DNA of 64,000 nt from Rhizobium brockwellii (GTDB lineage: Bacteria > Pseudomonadota > Alphaproteobacteria > Rhizobiales > Rhizobiaceae), in NCBI RefSeq assembly GCF_000769405.2, contig NZ_CP053439.1:1550001-1614000 (forward strand), written 5' to 3'. How positions within the stretch are numbered: position 1 is the first letter of the stretch; each line of letters begins with the position of its first letter. Positions 1 to 7,982 of the stretch are shown here, piece after piece. The position numbers were made by a program, and so were the translations under genes. The notes below the pieces were generated by a model, which did not search any database, was not told the origin of the DNA, and saw only the letters and a list, made by a program, of their open reading frames with translations.

Positions 1-800
1 CCGACGATCATGTTGAAGCTGAGCGTTTCGCCATAGATTACCATGCCGATGATAGAGGCGTAGACAAGTGACAGATAGGTCAGCGGTTGGACGGCGGCGG
101 CATCGAGAACATCATAGGCGCGGATCAGGAAATAATGGCTGGAGATGCTGGTCATGCAGACGAGCGCCATCCAGCCCCAGTCGCCCGGCGCCATCCAACT
201 CCAGTAGAACGGCCCAACCAGCGTCATCGTGACGCCGCCGACGACGCCGGTATAGAAGAAGCTGGTCATCGACGAATCGTCGCGGCTGACCAGGCGGGTG
301 GCGATAACGTAGAAGGCGAAGTTGAAGCAGGAAATGACGGCGAGAAGCAGCTTCACGTCGAAAAACTCGCCTTCCGGCTTCAGGATCAGCAGCACCCCGA
401 AAAGTCCGGCGCCGATCGCTGCCCACCGCCGCCACCCGACCCGTTCGCCGAGGATCGGCATCGCCAGCAGAGCAATCAGGATCGGCGTCGCGGAAAAGAT
501 CGCCTGTGAACGGGCAAGGCCGATCACGGCAAAACACGTGATGGCCAGAACCACCTGAACCGCAAGCAGAACGCCGCGCGTCACCTGCAGGAAGGGGCGT
601 TTGGTGCGGGCCGTCGCCTTGATCCCGCCGCGCATCTTCGACGCGAGGATGATCGTGAAAAGCGCGAAGGCCCAGTAGCGGATCATCGTCACGAAGATCG
701 GCGGATAGGCCGTCGCCAGATGTTTCGAGATGGCGTCCTGCAGCGAAAATATGGTGAGCGCCAATAGGGCGAAAATATAGCCTTGGGTCTTCGATGTCAT
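1..800 (-). CDS. EamA/DMT-family membrane transporter (C-terminus cut off by window edge)
   Basis: The minus-strand frame opens at the ATG at 800 and stays open to the window edge, giving about 266 residues of a family usually near 290-300. The translation is a run of hydrophobic helices separated by short basic loops, in the two-fold EamA arrangement of about ten membrane segments, starting MTSKTQGYIFALLALTIF. The family exports or exchanges small metabolites across the inner membrane, and the substrate cannot be read from sequence. It lies 72 bp downstream of the Lrp-type regulator on the same strand and may be co-transcribed with it. No strong ribosome site precedes the ATG. Family assignment is secure, substrate unknown. 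Confidence 0.85.
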   Translation of the reverse strand, partial: MTSKTQGYIFALLALTIFSLQDAISKHLATAYPPIFVTMIRYWAFALFTIILASKMRGGIKATARTKRPFLQVTRGVLLAVQVVLAITCFAVIGLARSQAIFSATPILIALLAMPILGERVGWRRWAAIGAGLFGVLLILKPEGEFFDVKLLLAVISCFNFAFYVIATRLVSRDDSSMTSFFYTGVVGGVTMTLVGPFYWSWMAPGDWGWMALVCMTSISSHYFLIRAYDVLDAAAVQPLTYLSLVYASIIGMVIYGETLSFNMIV

Positions 801-872
801 GACTTGCCAATGAGCGGGAAACGCCCGCACGCATCGAAAGTCTGGACAGGCTTTCGCCAAAGATGCAAGGCC

Positions 873-1334
873 TCAAAGGCCGACATTCGGCTTGTCGATG
901 ATTTCTCTGAGCGCGAAGCTGGAATTGATCTTGACGACGTGGGGAAGGGCCGACAGCCAGTCGCGGTGGATGCGCTCATAATCCTCGAGATCACGGGCGG
1001 CGACCCTGAGGATATAGTCGTATTCGCCCGACATCAGGTAACAGACGAGCACGTTCGGGCAGAGCTTCACCGCTGCCTCGAATTCCGCCAGCGTCTTGGC
1101 GAACTGGCCGGAGAGCGAGATATGCACGATGGCGATCATCTTGTAGTCGAGCGCCTTGTGTGAAAGCCGCGCATGGTAGCCGCCGATGACGCCGCTTCTT
1201 TCCAAGATGTCGAGCCGGCGCGAACAGGCCGAAGGCGACAATCCGATCCTTTCGGCAAGCTCGGCATTGGTCATGCGGGCATTGGCCTGCAGCGCCTTAA
1301 GAATCGCAAGATCGATGGTGTCGAGATCGACCAT
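873..1334 (-). CDS. aldR: Lrp/AsnC-family regulator, probable AldR activator of ald
   Basis: A 153-residue protein of normal Lrp/AsnC length. Residues about 3-60 form the winged helix-turn-helix (ANARMTNAELAERIGLS, then SACSRRLDILERSGVI). Residues about 65-145 form the RAM/AsnC ligand-binding fold. I chose the ATG at 1334 (MVDLDTID) because Lrp proteins begin this way; an upstream in-frame start would add twelve atypical residues. It is divergent from alanine dehydrogenase, the arrangement of aldR/aldA in R. leguminosarum, where AldR activates aldA. Its own start codon and ribosome site lie inside a perfect inverted repeat (1334-1350), so autoregulation is likely. The role is inferred from context and family. 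Confidence 0.85.
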   Translation of the reverse strand: MVDLDTIDLAILKALQANARMTNAELAERIGLSPSACSRRLDILERSGVIGGYHARLSHKALDYKMIAIVHISLSGQFAKTLAEFEAAVKLCPNVLVCYLMSGEYDYILRVAARDLEDYERIHRDWLSALPHVVKINSSFALREIIDKPNVGL

Positions 1335-1350
1335 TCGAAGAACCTTCGAA
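1334..1350. promoter_or_regulatory. Perfect palindrome over aldR start, candidate Lrp-type operator
   Basis: TTCGAAG-AAC-CTTCGAA is a perfect 7-bp inverted repeat with a 3-bp spacer. It overlaps the first base of the aldR start codon and covers its likely ribosome site (GAAGG on the minus strand). The spacing and half-site length suit a dimeric HTH protein, and the divergent aldR-ald gap is where AldR should bind. Operator function is inference. Confidence 0.5.
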
Positions 1351-1491
1351 AAAACATAGGAAGATTGCAATAATCGTCGAAAAATCGCGTCTTCGCAAAT
1401 CGTCTTTGCAAGGACATTTCACTGTCTTGATGGTTGGATTCCTCATCTGAAAAAATCCGCTGCCGCGGAGATAAAATTGAGAGGAACGCGC

Positions 1492-2610
1492 ATGCGTGTC
1501 GGTTGCCCGAAGGAAATCAAGAATCATGAATATCGCGTCGGCCTGACGCCGGCTTCGGTGCGCGAATATGTTGCCCACGGCCACGAGGTCTGGGTGGAGA
1601 CCAAGGCAGGCGTCGGTATCGGCGCTGATGATGCCGCTTATGCCGCGGCTGGCGCCAAGATCGCCGCCTCCGCCAAGGATATCTTCGAAAAGTGCGACAT
1701 GATCGTCAAGGTGAAGGAGCCGCAGCCTGCCGAATGGGCGCAGCTCCGCGACGGTCAGCTTCTCTACACCTATCTGCATCTGGCGCCGGATCCCGAACAG
1801 ACCAAAGGCCTCATCGCCTCCGGCGTCACCGCGATCGCCTATGAGACGGTGACCGACGAGCGCGGCGGCCTGCCGTTGCTGGCGCCGATGTCGGAGGTCG
1901 CCGGTCGCCTGTCGATCCAGGCAGGAGCGACCGCCCTGCAGAAGGCCAATGGCGGCCTCGGCGTCCTGCTTGGCGGCGTGCCCGGCGTGCTGCCGGCCAA
2001 GGTCGCAGTCATCGGCGGCGGCGTCGTCGGCCTGCATGCGGCCAGGATGGCCGCCGGCCTTGGCGCCGATGTCAGCATCCTTGACAAGTCGCTGCCGCGC
2101 TTGCGCCAGCTTGACGATATCTTCGCCGGCCGCATCCACACCCGTTATTCCAGCATCCAGGCGTTGGAGGAGGAAGTCTTCTCGGCCGATCTCATTATCG
2201 GCGCCGTGCTGATCCCGGGCGCTGCCGCTCCGAAGCTCGTTACCCGCGAGATGCTCTCCGGCATGAAGAAGGGCTCCGTCATCGTCGACGTCGCCATCGA
2301 CCAGGGCGGCTGCTTCGAGACCTCGCATGCGACGACCCATTCCGATCCGACTTACGAAGTCGACGGCGTCGTGCATTATTGCGTCGCCAACATGCCAGGC
2401 GCCGTGCCGGTCACCTCGGCGCACGCGCTGAACAATGCCACATTGGTTCATGGCCTGGCGCTTGCCGATCGCGGCCTTCGCGCTATTGCCGAAGACAAGC
2501 ATCTGAGGAACGGCCTCAACGTGCATAAGGGCCGCATTACCAGTAAGCCCGTCGCCGACGCGCTGGGCTACGAAGCCTTTGCGCCGGAGAGCGTACTGAA
2601 CGTAGCGTAA
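1492..2610 (+). CDS. ald: Alanine dehydrogenase
   Basis: A 372-residue NAD-dependent alanine dehydrogenase that interconverts L-alanine and pyruvate plus ammonia in the cytoplasm. The start MRVGCPKEIKNHEYRVGLTP is diagnostic. The catalytic Lys/His region (MIVKVKEPQ, then YLHLAPD) and the Rossmann motif VIGGGVVGLHAARM are present, and length is normal. I used the ATG at 1492, preceded by GAGAGG, rather than the upstream TTG at 1477. The gene is divergent from aldR, its likely activator. In rhizobia this enzyme links ammonium assimilation and alanine secretion. Its stop lies 16 bp from the convergent DUF1203 gene. Confidence 0.97.
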   Translation: MRVGCPKEIKNHEYRVGLTPASVREYVAHGHEVWVETKAGVGIGADDAAYAAAGAKIAASAKDIFEKCDMIVKVKEPQPAEWAQLRDGQLLYTYLHLAPDPEQTKGLIASGVTAIAYETVTDERGGLPLLAPMSEVAGRLSIQAGATALQKANGGLGVLLGGVPGVLPAKVAVIGGGVVGLHAARMAAGLGADVSILDKSLPRLRQLDDIFAGRIHTRYSSIQALEEEVFSADLIIGAVLIPGAAAPKLVTREMLSGMKKGSVIVDVAIDQGGCFETSHATTHSDPTYEVDGVVHYCVANMPGAVPVTSAHALNNATLVHGLALADRGLRAIAEDKHLRNGLNVHKGRITSKPVADALGYEAFAPESVLNVA

Positions 2611-2626
2611 GCTCGCTGACTCCAGG

Positions 2627-3130
2627 TCAGGCGCCGGTCTCAGCAACGGCCGGCGCCTTTACCTTGTCGATCCGGCATTGGAAGCAGTTGTTGCGAGCTG
2701 AACGCACATGCACATAGGCGATATCAGATCGTCTCAGCAGTTCTTCGCCATAGGCTGGAATATCGCCGATCTCAGTCACCGCGCCGGTGCCGTAGACGAT
2801 GCGGTCGTTCTCGCTATAGCCGCGGACGATGAAGTCACGGCTCGTCGTCAGCACCGGCGGCATGATTTCTTCGGCGGTATAGCGTGCGCAACGCTGCTTG
2901 TGCAGGAAGATCGGGCCGGTTTCGGCATAGGGCTGCAGCTTGGGGAAGGGCCGGTAGGCGAAGACCAGCAACTCCTCGCCCGCATCGATATTTTCGAGGC
3001 AATGGCGGCAGGGATGACCGGGACCATCGGAAACGATCGTCTCGGGCAGCCTGTCATAGGCGTCGCGGCCGCCGTTCCAGAGGAGTTCGGCGTCGGTCGT
3101 TGGCATGGCGACAAAACGAATGGCGGTCAT
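2627..3130 (-). CDS. DUF1203 family protein
   Basis: A 167-residue soluble protein starting MTAIRFVAMPTTDAELLWNG, typical of the DUF1203 family, whose function is unknown. It contains the conserved segment CRHCLENIDAGEELLVFAYR and a C-terminal half ending in a Cys-containing strand (NNCFQCRIDKV). The ATG at 3130 is well supported by AAAGGAGAT just upstream; a much longer open frame upstream is non-coding in character. It is convergent with ald and divergent from the methyltransferase, so it is probably monocistronic. No membrane segments or signal peptide. Confidence 0.85.
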   Translation of the reverse strand: MTAIRFVAMPTTDAELLWNGGRDAYDRLPETIVSDGPGHPCRHCLENIDAGEELLVFAYRPFPKLQPYAETGPIFLHKQRCARYTAEEIMPPVLTTSRDFIVRGYSENDRIVYGTGAVTEIGDIPAYGEELLRRSDIAYVHVRSARNNCFQCRIDKVKAPAVAETGA

Positions 3131-3421
3131 GGCAGATCTCCTTTGTGATTGCCATGAAGTGCACCCGGACGAGTGTGCAAGCCACCCGATTCTTGCGCAC
3201 CGCAGGCATTGGGCGATCGAGTGAAACGCGGAGTATGCTTCTTTCGCAAAGCGCGCGCCCCACCTCCTCGTAACCTCAGACACTGCGGGAATGCGCCGGG
3301 TGTATTGGGCGTCTTCATACCGTGGTACACGATCGGGTGGCACATGGTCGGGCCACTGCTCGGTTTTGAGAGGGTGCGCTGGCTGGCGGCCCTCACGAAT
3401 TTCGGTTTGGAGGGACAGCTG

Positions 3422-4228
3422 ATGGCTGAAGAAGCAGCATTGAACTTCGCGGACTTCTATGATGCCGAGCTTGCTCGCCATAACGCGCATTTTCGGGTCG
3501 CCGCCGCGGTCGGGCCGTCTGATTGTGTGCTCGATATCGGTTGCGGTGCCGGACAAACCACACGTGACGCCGCTCGCGCCGCTGAAACAGGACGAGCGCA
3601 CGGGATAGACCTGTCCGTCACGATGCTGGAGATTGCCCGCCGGCGCAGCGCCGAGGAGGGATTACTCAATGCCACGTTCGAAGTGGCGGATGCACAGTAC
3701 CATGTCTTCGGAGATGCGGAATTCGACCTTTGCATCAGCCGATTTGGCGTCATGTTCTTCGCCGATCCGGCGGTGGCTTTCGCCAACATCGCCAACGCCC
3801 TGCGCCCGGGTGGACGTTTCATTTTCATGGTCTGGCAGGGCCGAGACCACAATGAGTGGGCGACCGCTATACATGAGGCGCTTGATCTGGATTCAACCGG
3901 TCCGGCCGCGGCCGGCAAAGCCTTTTCGCTAAGCGAACCCTCGGTAACGTCCGGACTGCTCGAAACGGCAGGGTTCACTGCCATCGAGTTTCGTGAAATC
4001 AACGAGCCTGTGTTCTACGGTCCGGATCCCGAGACTGCATTGGCGACGATTCAGACATTTGAAAATGTGAAGAACGCCCTCGATCGTCCCGCCACGACAG
4101 CCGAAATACGGGCGCGGCTGCTCGACATGCTGGAGGCGCACCAGACACCCCACGGAATTCAATTCGATTCGCGCGCATGGCTGATCACCGGCCGCCGGTA
4201 CGGCGACAGTCCCCTGCGCGTTAAGTGA
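3422..4228 (+). CDS. Class I SAM-dependent methyltransferase
   Basis: A 268-residue methyltransferase. Motif I, CVLDIGCGAGQTT, is at residues 35-47; motif II follows at about 60 (AHGIDLSVTMLEIARRR); the post-II acidic loop (FEVADAQ) and motif LRPGGRFIFMVW complete a UbiE/Methyltransf_25-type Rossmann fold. The substrate is not predictable. I chose the ATG at 3422 because TTGGAGGGA precedes it; the open frame extending 5' has no ribosome site. The 291-bp divergent gap to the DUF1203 gene presumably carries both promoters, but I see no clear operator there. Confidence 0.88.
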   Translation: MAEEAALNFADFYDAELARHNAHFRVAAAVGPSDCVLDIGCGAGQTTRDAARAAETGRAHGIDLSVTMLEIARRRSAEEGLLNATFEVADAQYHVFGDAEFDLCISRFGVMFFADPAVAFANIANALRPGGRFIFMVWQGRDHNEWATAIHEALDLDSTGPAAAGKAFSLSEPSVTSGLLETAGFTAIEFREINEPVFYGPDPETALATIQTFENVKNALDRPATTAEIRARLLDMLEAHQTPHGIQFDSRAWLITGRRYGDSPLRVK

Positions 4229-4324
4229 TTTCCGCTCAGCGTGAATGTCGGCTTTTGGCTAAGCCGACATGGCTGGCATTTGCTATCGAATTCCGCAAAA
4301 CTACATGACGAAAAGGAGAAGCCG

Positions 4325-4492
4325 ATGCCCGACGTCGATCTCGCGCTGCTGGCGCAACAGAATGCGGAAATACTGGAAGAGCTCAGGGCTCTGCGCCGGG
4401 AAGTGGCGGAACTGAAGGAACAGTCGGGCCGCACGCTCGATTTCGAGCGCCGCAACGATCCGCGCCGCCCGAACAGCCTGACGCGGCGTTAG
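4325..4492 (+). CDS. Small coiled-coil protein (55 aa)
   Basis: A 55-residue acidic/basic helix of the pattern LLAQQNAEILEELRALRREV, predicted as a short coiled coil, ending in an arginine-rich tail. AAGGAGAA eight bases before the ATG at 4325 supports the start over the longer open frame upstream. It lies 96 bp after the methyltransferase on the same strand and is convergent with the GNAT gene. No named family is recognised. Similar small coiled coils are common in rhizobial genomes, and function is unknown. Confidence 0.7.
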   Translation: MPDVDLALLAQQNAEILEELRALRREVAELKEQSGRTLDFERRNDPRRPNSLTRR

Positions 4493-4521
4493 TCGCCTCG
4501 ACTTGCGTCGGGAAAGAATCG

Positions 4522-5082
4522 TCAGCTTTTCCGCGCAATCTCCAGAAGCTCCTTGTCGCTGAGCGGCCGGACGATGCCGGTGCCGGTCGAGACGGGGGAG
4601 AAGCCGTACATCTGGTAGAGCTGCAGCGCACGCGGATGGTCGAGGTTGTTGGTGGTGGTGGTGACCCGCTTTGGATTGAGCGACCAGATGGCATAGAGCG
4701 CCTGCAGCAGGAACCATTTGCCGATGCCGAGACCGAGCGCATGTTCGATCAGGCCGAAATGGCTGAGCTCGATCATATCCTCGTCTTCGCAGAAATATTC
4801 GTAGAAGCCGGCGGGCGCGCCGTTCACATAGAGAACGCTGATATTGTTGCGCTTGTCGTTCAGCGTCTCGGCAAGCTGCTCGTCGCTCATGCGCAACCGG
4901 TCCACCCATTGCCAGCGCGCACCGACCTGCCGGTAGAGATAGCGGTAGAACGGCAATGGGATCTCGGGAGTGCGCATGATCGCCGTCTGGATATTGACGG
5001 GCACCGGCATGCTTGCCTTTGGCGGCGCCGTCATTTCGAGCCGGGTGATGTGAGCTTTCAGCGAAGCGGGTGCCTTTCCCAT
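4522..5082 (-). CDS. GNAT-family N-acetyltransferase
   Basis: A 186-residue GNAT enzyme, which transfers acetyl from acetyl-CoA to an amine. The acetyl-CoA pyrophosphate loop is visible at about residues 115-123 (ALGLGIGKW), followed by the helix FLLQALYAIW and a C-terminal strand with LYQMYGFSPV, a typical GNAT ending. The acceptor is unknown. It is the last gene of cysK-alaX-sseA-GNAT and starts 5 bp after the sseA stop, so it is co-transcribed with sulfur amino-acid genes. An internal Met at residue 17 is an alternative start; neither has a strong ribosome site. Confidence 0.88.
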   Translation of the reverse strand: MGKAPASLKAHITRLEMTAPPKASMPVPVNIQTAIMRTPEIPLPFYRYLYRQVGARWQWVDRLRMSDEQLAETLNDKRNNISVLYVNGAPAGFYEYFCEDEDMIELSHFGLIEHALGLGIGKWFLLQALYAIWSLNPKRVTTTTNNLDHPRALQLYQMYGFSPVSTGTGIVRPLSDKELLEIARKS

Positions 5083-5087
5083 GGCGA

Positions 5088-5957
5088 TCAGACTTTGACC
5101 GGCGTCGGCGGACCGGTGACGATGGGTGTATCGTCACGGCTGCCCCATTCGCTCCAAGAGCCGTCATAAAGCTTGTTGTCGTGATGGCCGAGCGATTCCA
5201 GCGCCAGCGTGATGATGGCGGCGGTGATTCCCGAGCCGCAGGAGGTGACGACAGGCTTGGACAAATCGATGCCGGCATCCTCGATCGTCTGCTTGAGTTC
5301 GGGCAGCGATTTGAAACGGCCCTGGCTGGCGAAGACGCCGGAGGGCAGGCTGCGGGCGCCCGGCATATGGCCGGAGCGCATGCCGACGCGCGGTTCGGGT
5401 TCGGCGGCGGCGAAGCGGCCGGCGCTGCGGGCATCGGCGATCTGCATCGCGCCGCTGGAGACGACGTCGCGCATCGTATTGAGCGTCACCACGCGGCTTT
5501 CGTCGAAATTCGGCGTGAAGGTCGCCGGCGCATGATTGGGTGCCGTGGTTTCCAGCGGACGACCCTCGGCCTTCCAGCCGTCGAGACCGCCATCGAGCAC
5601 GAAGACATTTTTCGCGCCCATTACCCGGAACAGCCACCAGACGCGCGGCGAGGCGAACAGGCCGATACCGTCGTAGACAACGATCCGATCATTCTCGCTG
5701 ATGCCGAGCCGGCCGACTTCGGCGGCGAAATAATCGGGCGAAGGGACCGTGTGCGGCAGCGACGTCGAATGGTCGGCGATCTTGTCCTGATCGAAGCGGA
5801 TGGCGCCGGGAATATGGCCGGCTGCATATTCGGCATCGGCATCGCGCTTCTGCGCCGGCAGATAGAAGGAGGCGTCCAGCACACGCAGGTCAGCTTTCCC
5901 GAGTTCGGACTGCAGCCAGTCGGCCGAAACGACGAAACGGCTCTTGGTCTCACTCAT
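5088..5957 (-). CDS. sseA: 3-mercaptopyruvate sulfurtransferase
   Basis: A 289-residue two-domain rhodanese-like enzyme. The inactive N-terminal domain (about 5-130) carries VVYDGIGLFASPRVWW. The catalytic C-terminal domain (about 160-280) has the persulfide-accepting Cys at about residue 240 in SCGSGITA. A CG-S/T-G-x-T loop marks mercaptopyruvate sulfurtransferase rather than thiosulfate sulfurtransferase. It moves sulfur from 3-mercaptopyruvate to cyanide or thiols. It lies between alaX (18 bp upstream) and the GNAT gene (5 bp downstream), and the nearby cysK makes a cysteine-sulfur role coherent. Confidence 0.93.
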   Translation of the reverse strand: MSETKSRFVVSADWLQSELGKADLRVLDASFYLPAQKRDADAEYAAGHIPGAIRFDQDKIADHSTSLPHTVPSPDYFAAEVGRLGISENDRIVVYDGIGLFASPRVWWLFRVMGAKNVFVLDGGLDGWKAEGRPLETTAPNHAPATFTPNFDESRVVTLNTMRDVVSSGAMQIADARSAGRFAAAEPEPRVGMRSGHMPGARSLPSGVFASQGRFKSLPELKQTIEDAGIDLSKPVVTSCGSGITAAIITLALESLGHHDNKLYDGSWSEWGSRDDTPIVTGPPTPVKV

Positions 5958-5975
5958 GATGATCTCCCTTGATGG

Positions 5976-6713
5976 TCAGGCTTCGTCGCCGGGCGTGCCG
6001 AAGCGGATGCGGAAGCGCCGGTTCTCTTTGCCCTTCTTCTCGATTTTGGCGATATGGATCCGGCCGACTTCCTGAGTCTCGGAAACATGTGTGCCGCCGC
6101 AGGGTTGGCTGTCAATCGAGGAGTTCTCGCCGATGCAGACGAGGCTGACGCGCCCGAGCCCAATCGGCGGGCGGACGTTTTTCGATTTGACGATATCGGG
6201 ATTGGCCACAAGCTCCTCGTCGGTGATCCATTGCAGAGTGACCGGATGGTTCTGCTCGACCAGTTCCATCAGCTTGGCCGTCACCGCGTCCTTGTCGATC
6301 GTCTCTGCCATGTCGAAGTCGACGCGGCTTTCCTCCTCGCCGACGGCGGCCCCGGTGATCGGATAGGAGCAGACGACGGAAAGCAGATGGCAGGCCGTGT
6401 GCATGCGCATCAGCCTGTAGCGGCGCGGCCAGTCGACATGCAGCACCAGCGTCTCGCCGACGACAGGCCGCGGCGCACCTTCGAGCGGCACATGGATGAT
6501 GACATCCTTGCTCGGACCATGTTTCGTCTGGCCGAGCGCGATCTTGCTGCCGTCGGCACGCTCGAACTCTCCGGTGTCGCCGGGCTGGCCGCCTGATGTC
6601 GCATAGAAGCAGGTCTGGTCCAGTTCGATGCCCCCGTCTTCGTGAACGGCGGTGACGACCGCCTCGCACGTCGAGAGATAGAAGTCGTCACGATAAAGGG
6701 CATTGACGGGCAT
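5976..6713 (-). CDS. Alanyl-tRNA editing protein (AlaX-M type)
   Basis: A 245-residue free-standing editing domain related to the AlaRS C-terminal half, which hydrolyses mischarged Ser-tRNA(Ala) or Gly-tRNA(Ala). The zinc motif is complete: H105-TAC-H109 and C205-GGT-H209. The N-terminal glycine motif GGQPGDTG (about 41-48) places it in the longer AlaX-M group. Length is normal. Six bases separate it from cysK upstream. Association with cysteine synthase is unexpected for a tRNA-quality enzyme, and serine is the precursor shared by both. AlaX-M identity is confident, the link to cysteine metabolism is speculation. Confidence 0.92.
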   Translation of the reverse strand: MPVNALYRDDFYLSTCEAVVTAVHEDGGIELDQTCFYATSGGQPGDTGEFERADGSKIALGQTKHGPSKDVIIHVPLEGAPRPVVGETLVLHVDWPRRYRLMRMHTACHLLSVVCSYPITGAAVGEEESRVDFDMAETIDKDAVTAKLMELVEQNHPVTLQWITDEELVANPDIVKSKNVRPPIGLGRVSLVCIGENSSIDSQPCGGTHVSETQEVGRIHIAKIEKKGKENRRFRIRFGTPGDEA

Positions 6714-6719
6714 GGGGTC

Positions 6720-7757
6720 TCACACGGGCTCGTAGGGAACGCGGATATAGGGCGACTTGGCCATCCAGCCCGGAACGGGCAGTCCCTTCGACGTCAGGAA
6801 ATCCGGGTTGAAGAGTTTTGACTGATAGCGGTTGCCGTAATCGCAGAGGATCGTCACCACCGTGTGACCAGGTCCGAGATCCCGTGCGAGATTGACCGCG
6901 CCGGCAATGTTGATCGCTGTCGAGCCGCCGAGGCAGAGGCCCTCGTTCTCGACGAGGTCGAAGAGATAGGGAAGCGCTTCGGCATCCGGGATCCGATAGG
7001 CATAGTCAGGCGTGAAACCCTCGAGATTGGCGGTGATGCGGCCCTGGCCGATGCCCTCGGTGATCGAGGACCCCTCGGATTTCAGCGCGCCGTTCTGGTA
7101 GAATTCATAGAGAGCGGCGCCATCGGGATCGGCGATGCCGATCTTGACGTCAGACTTGAAAGCCTTGAGGCCGGCCGCTACGCCTGCCAGCGTGCCGCCG
7201 GAGCCGACCGAGCAGATGAAGCCGTCGACCTTACCGTCGGTGTCTTTCCAGATTTCTTTTGCCGTTGTTTCGATATGCGCCTGACGGTTGGCGACGTTGT
7301 CGAACTGATTTGCCCAGATCGCCCCGTTTGGCTCGGTCTTCGCCAGCTGCTCTGCGAGCCGCCCGGATACCTTCACGTAGTTGTTCGGGTTCTTGTAGGC
7401 AACGGCGGGCACTTCGACGAGTTCGGCGCCGAGCAGCTTCAGCGCGTCCTTCTTTTCCTGGCTCTGCGTTTCCGGGATGACGATGACGGTGCGATAACCA
7501 AGCGCCTTGGCGACCAGCGTCAGGCCGATACCGGTATTGCCGGCCGTACCCTCGACGATGACGCCGCCCGGACGAAGCAATCCCTTCCGCTCTGCGTCGC
7601 GGATGATGTAGAGCGCGGCGCGATCCTTCACCGACTGGCCGGGGTTCAGGAACTCCGCCTTGCCGAGAATGGTGCAGCCGGTCGCCTCGGAGGCACCCTT
7701 GAGTTTGATCAGGGGCGTGTTGCCGATGGCTTCGAGGACGGAGGGGTGGAAGGTCAT
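6720..7757 (-). CDS. cysK: Cysteine synthase A family (PLP-dependent O-acetylserine sulfhydrylase)
   Basis: A 345-residue fold-type II PLP enzyme that makes cysteine from O-acetylserine and sulfide. The PLP lysine is K44 in NPGQSVKDRAAL. The substrate loop EGTAGNTGIGLT, the phosphate-binding glycine loop SVGSGGTLAG and the C-terminal GGSTAINIAG are all present. It is longer than classic CysK (about 310-325) through a C-terminal extension, as in a second rhizobial CysK group. It is the first gene of the minus-strand operon cysK-alaX-sseA-GNAT. The promoter should lie in 7758-7900, divergent from the ChrR-like gene. Confidence 0.93.
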   Translation of the reverse strand: MTFHPSVLEAIGNTPLIKLKGASEATGCTILGKAEFLNPGQSVKDRAALYIIRDAERKGLLRPGGVIVEGTAGNTGIGLTLVAKALGYRTVIVIPETQSQEKKDALKLLGAELVEVPAVAYKNPNNYVKVSGRLAEQLAKTEPNGAIWANQFDNVANRQAHIETTAKEIWKDTDGKVDGFICSVGSGGTLAGVAAGLKAFKSDVKIGIADPDGAALYEFYQNGALKSEGSSITEGIGQGRITANLEGFTPDYAYRIPDAEALPYLFDLVENEGLCLGGSTAINIAGAVNLARDLGPGHTVVTILCDYGNRYQSKLFNPDFLTSKGLPVPGWMAKSPYIRVPYEPV

Positions 7758-7916
7758 GGAATCTGCCTCTATTCGAACTCTTACTTTAGGAACGGTCTTT
7801 TCCCTTCACAAGGCTGAGTTGGCAAGAAATGCTATTCCACGCCTCTGGCGGACACGATAAAATTTGCTTTCCTCCCCCGAAATGACGCATGGCCGGCAAT
7901 CCCGCGGTATGAGGGG

Positions 7917-7942
7917 TGATCCGAAGATTGACTTTCCCCGTA
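7917..7942 (+). promoter_or_regulatory. ECF-sigma-type promoter TGATCC-N16-CGTA before the ChrR-like gene
   Basis: TGATCC at 7917-7922 and CGTA at 7939-7942 are separated by 16 bases. This resembles the promoters described for the RpoE/ChrR (ECF11-like) singlet-oxygen response of alphaproteobacteria. The same pair with the identical spacer precedes the photolyase operon at 14699-14724. Transcription would begin near 7950, leaving a leader of about 33-48 bases. Confidence 0.6.
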
Positions 7943-7982
7943 CGGATGACGACAAAGCGAAAACGGAGCGCGGCAACAGGGC

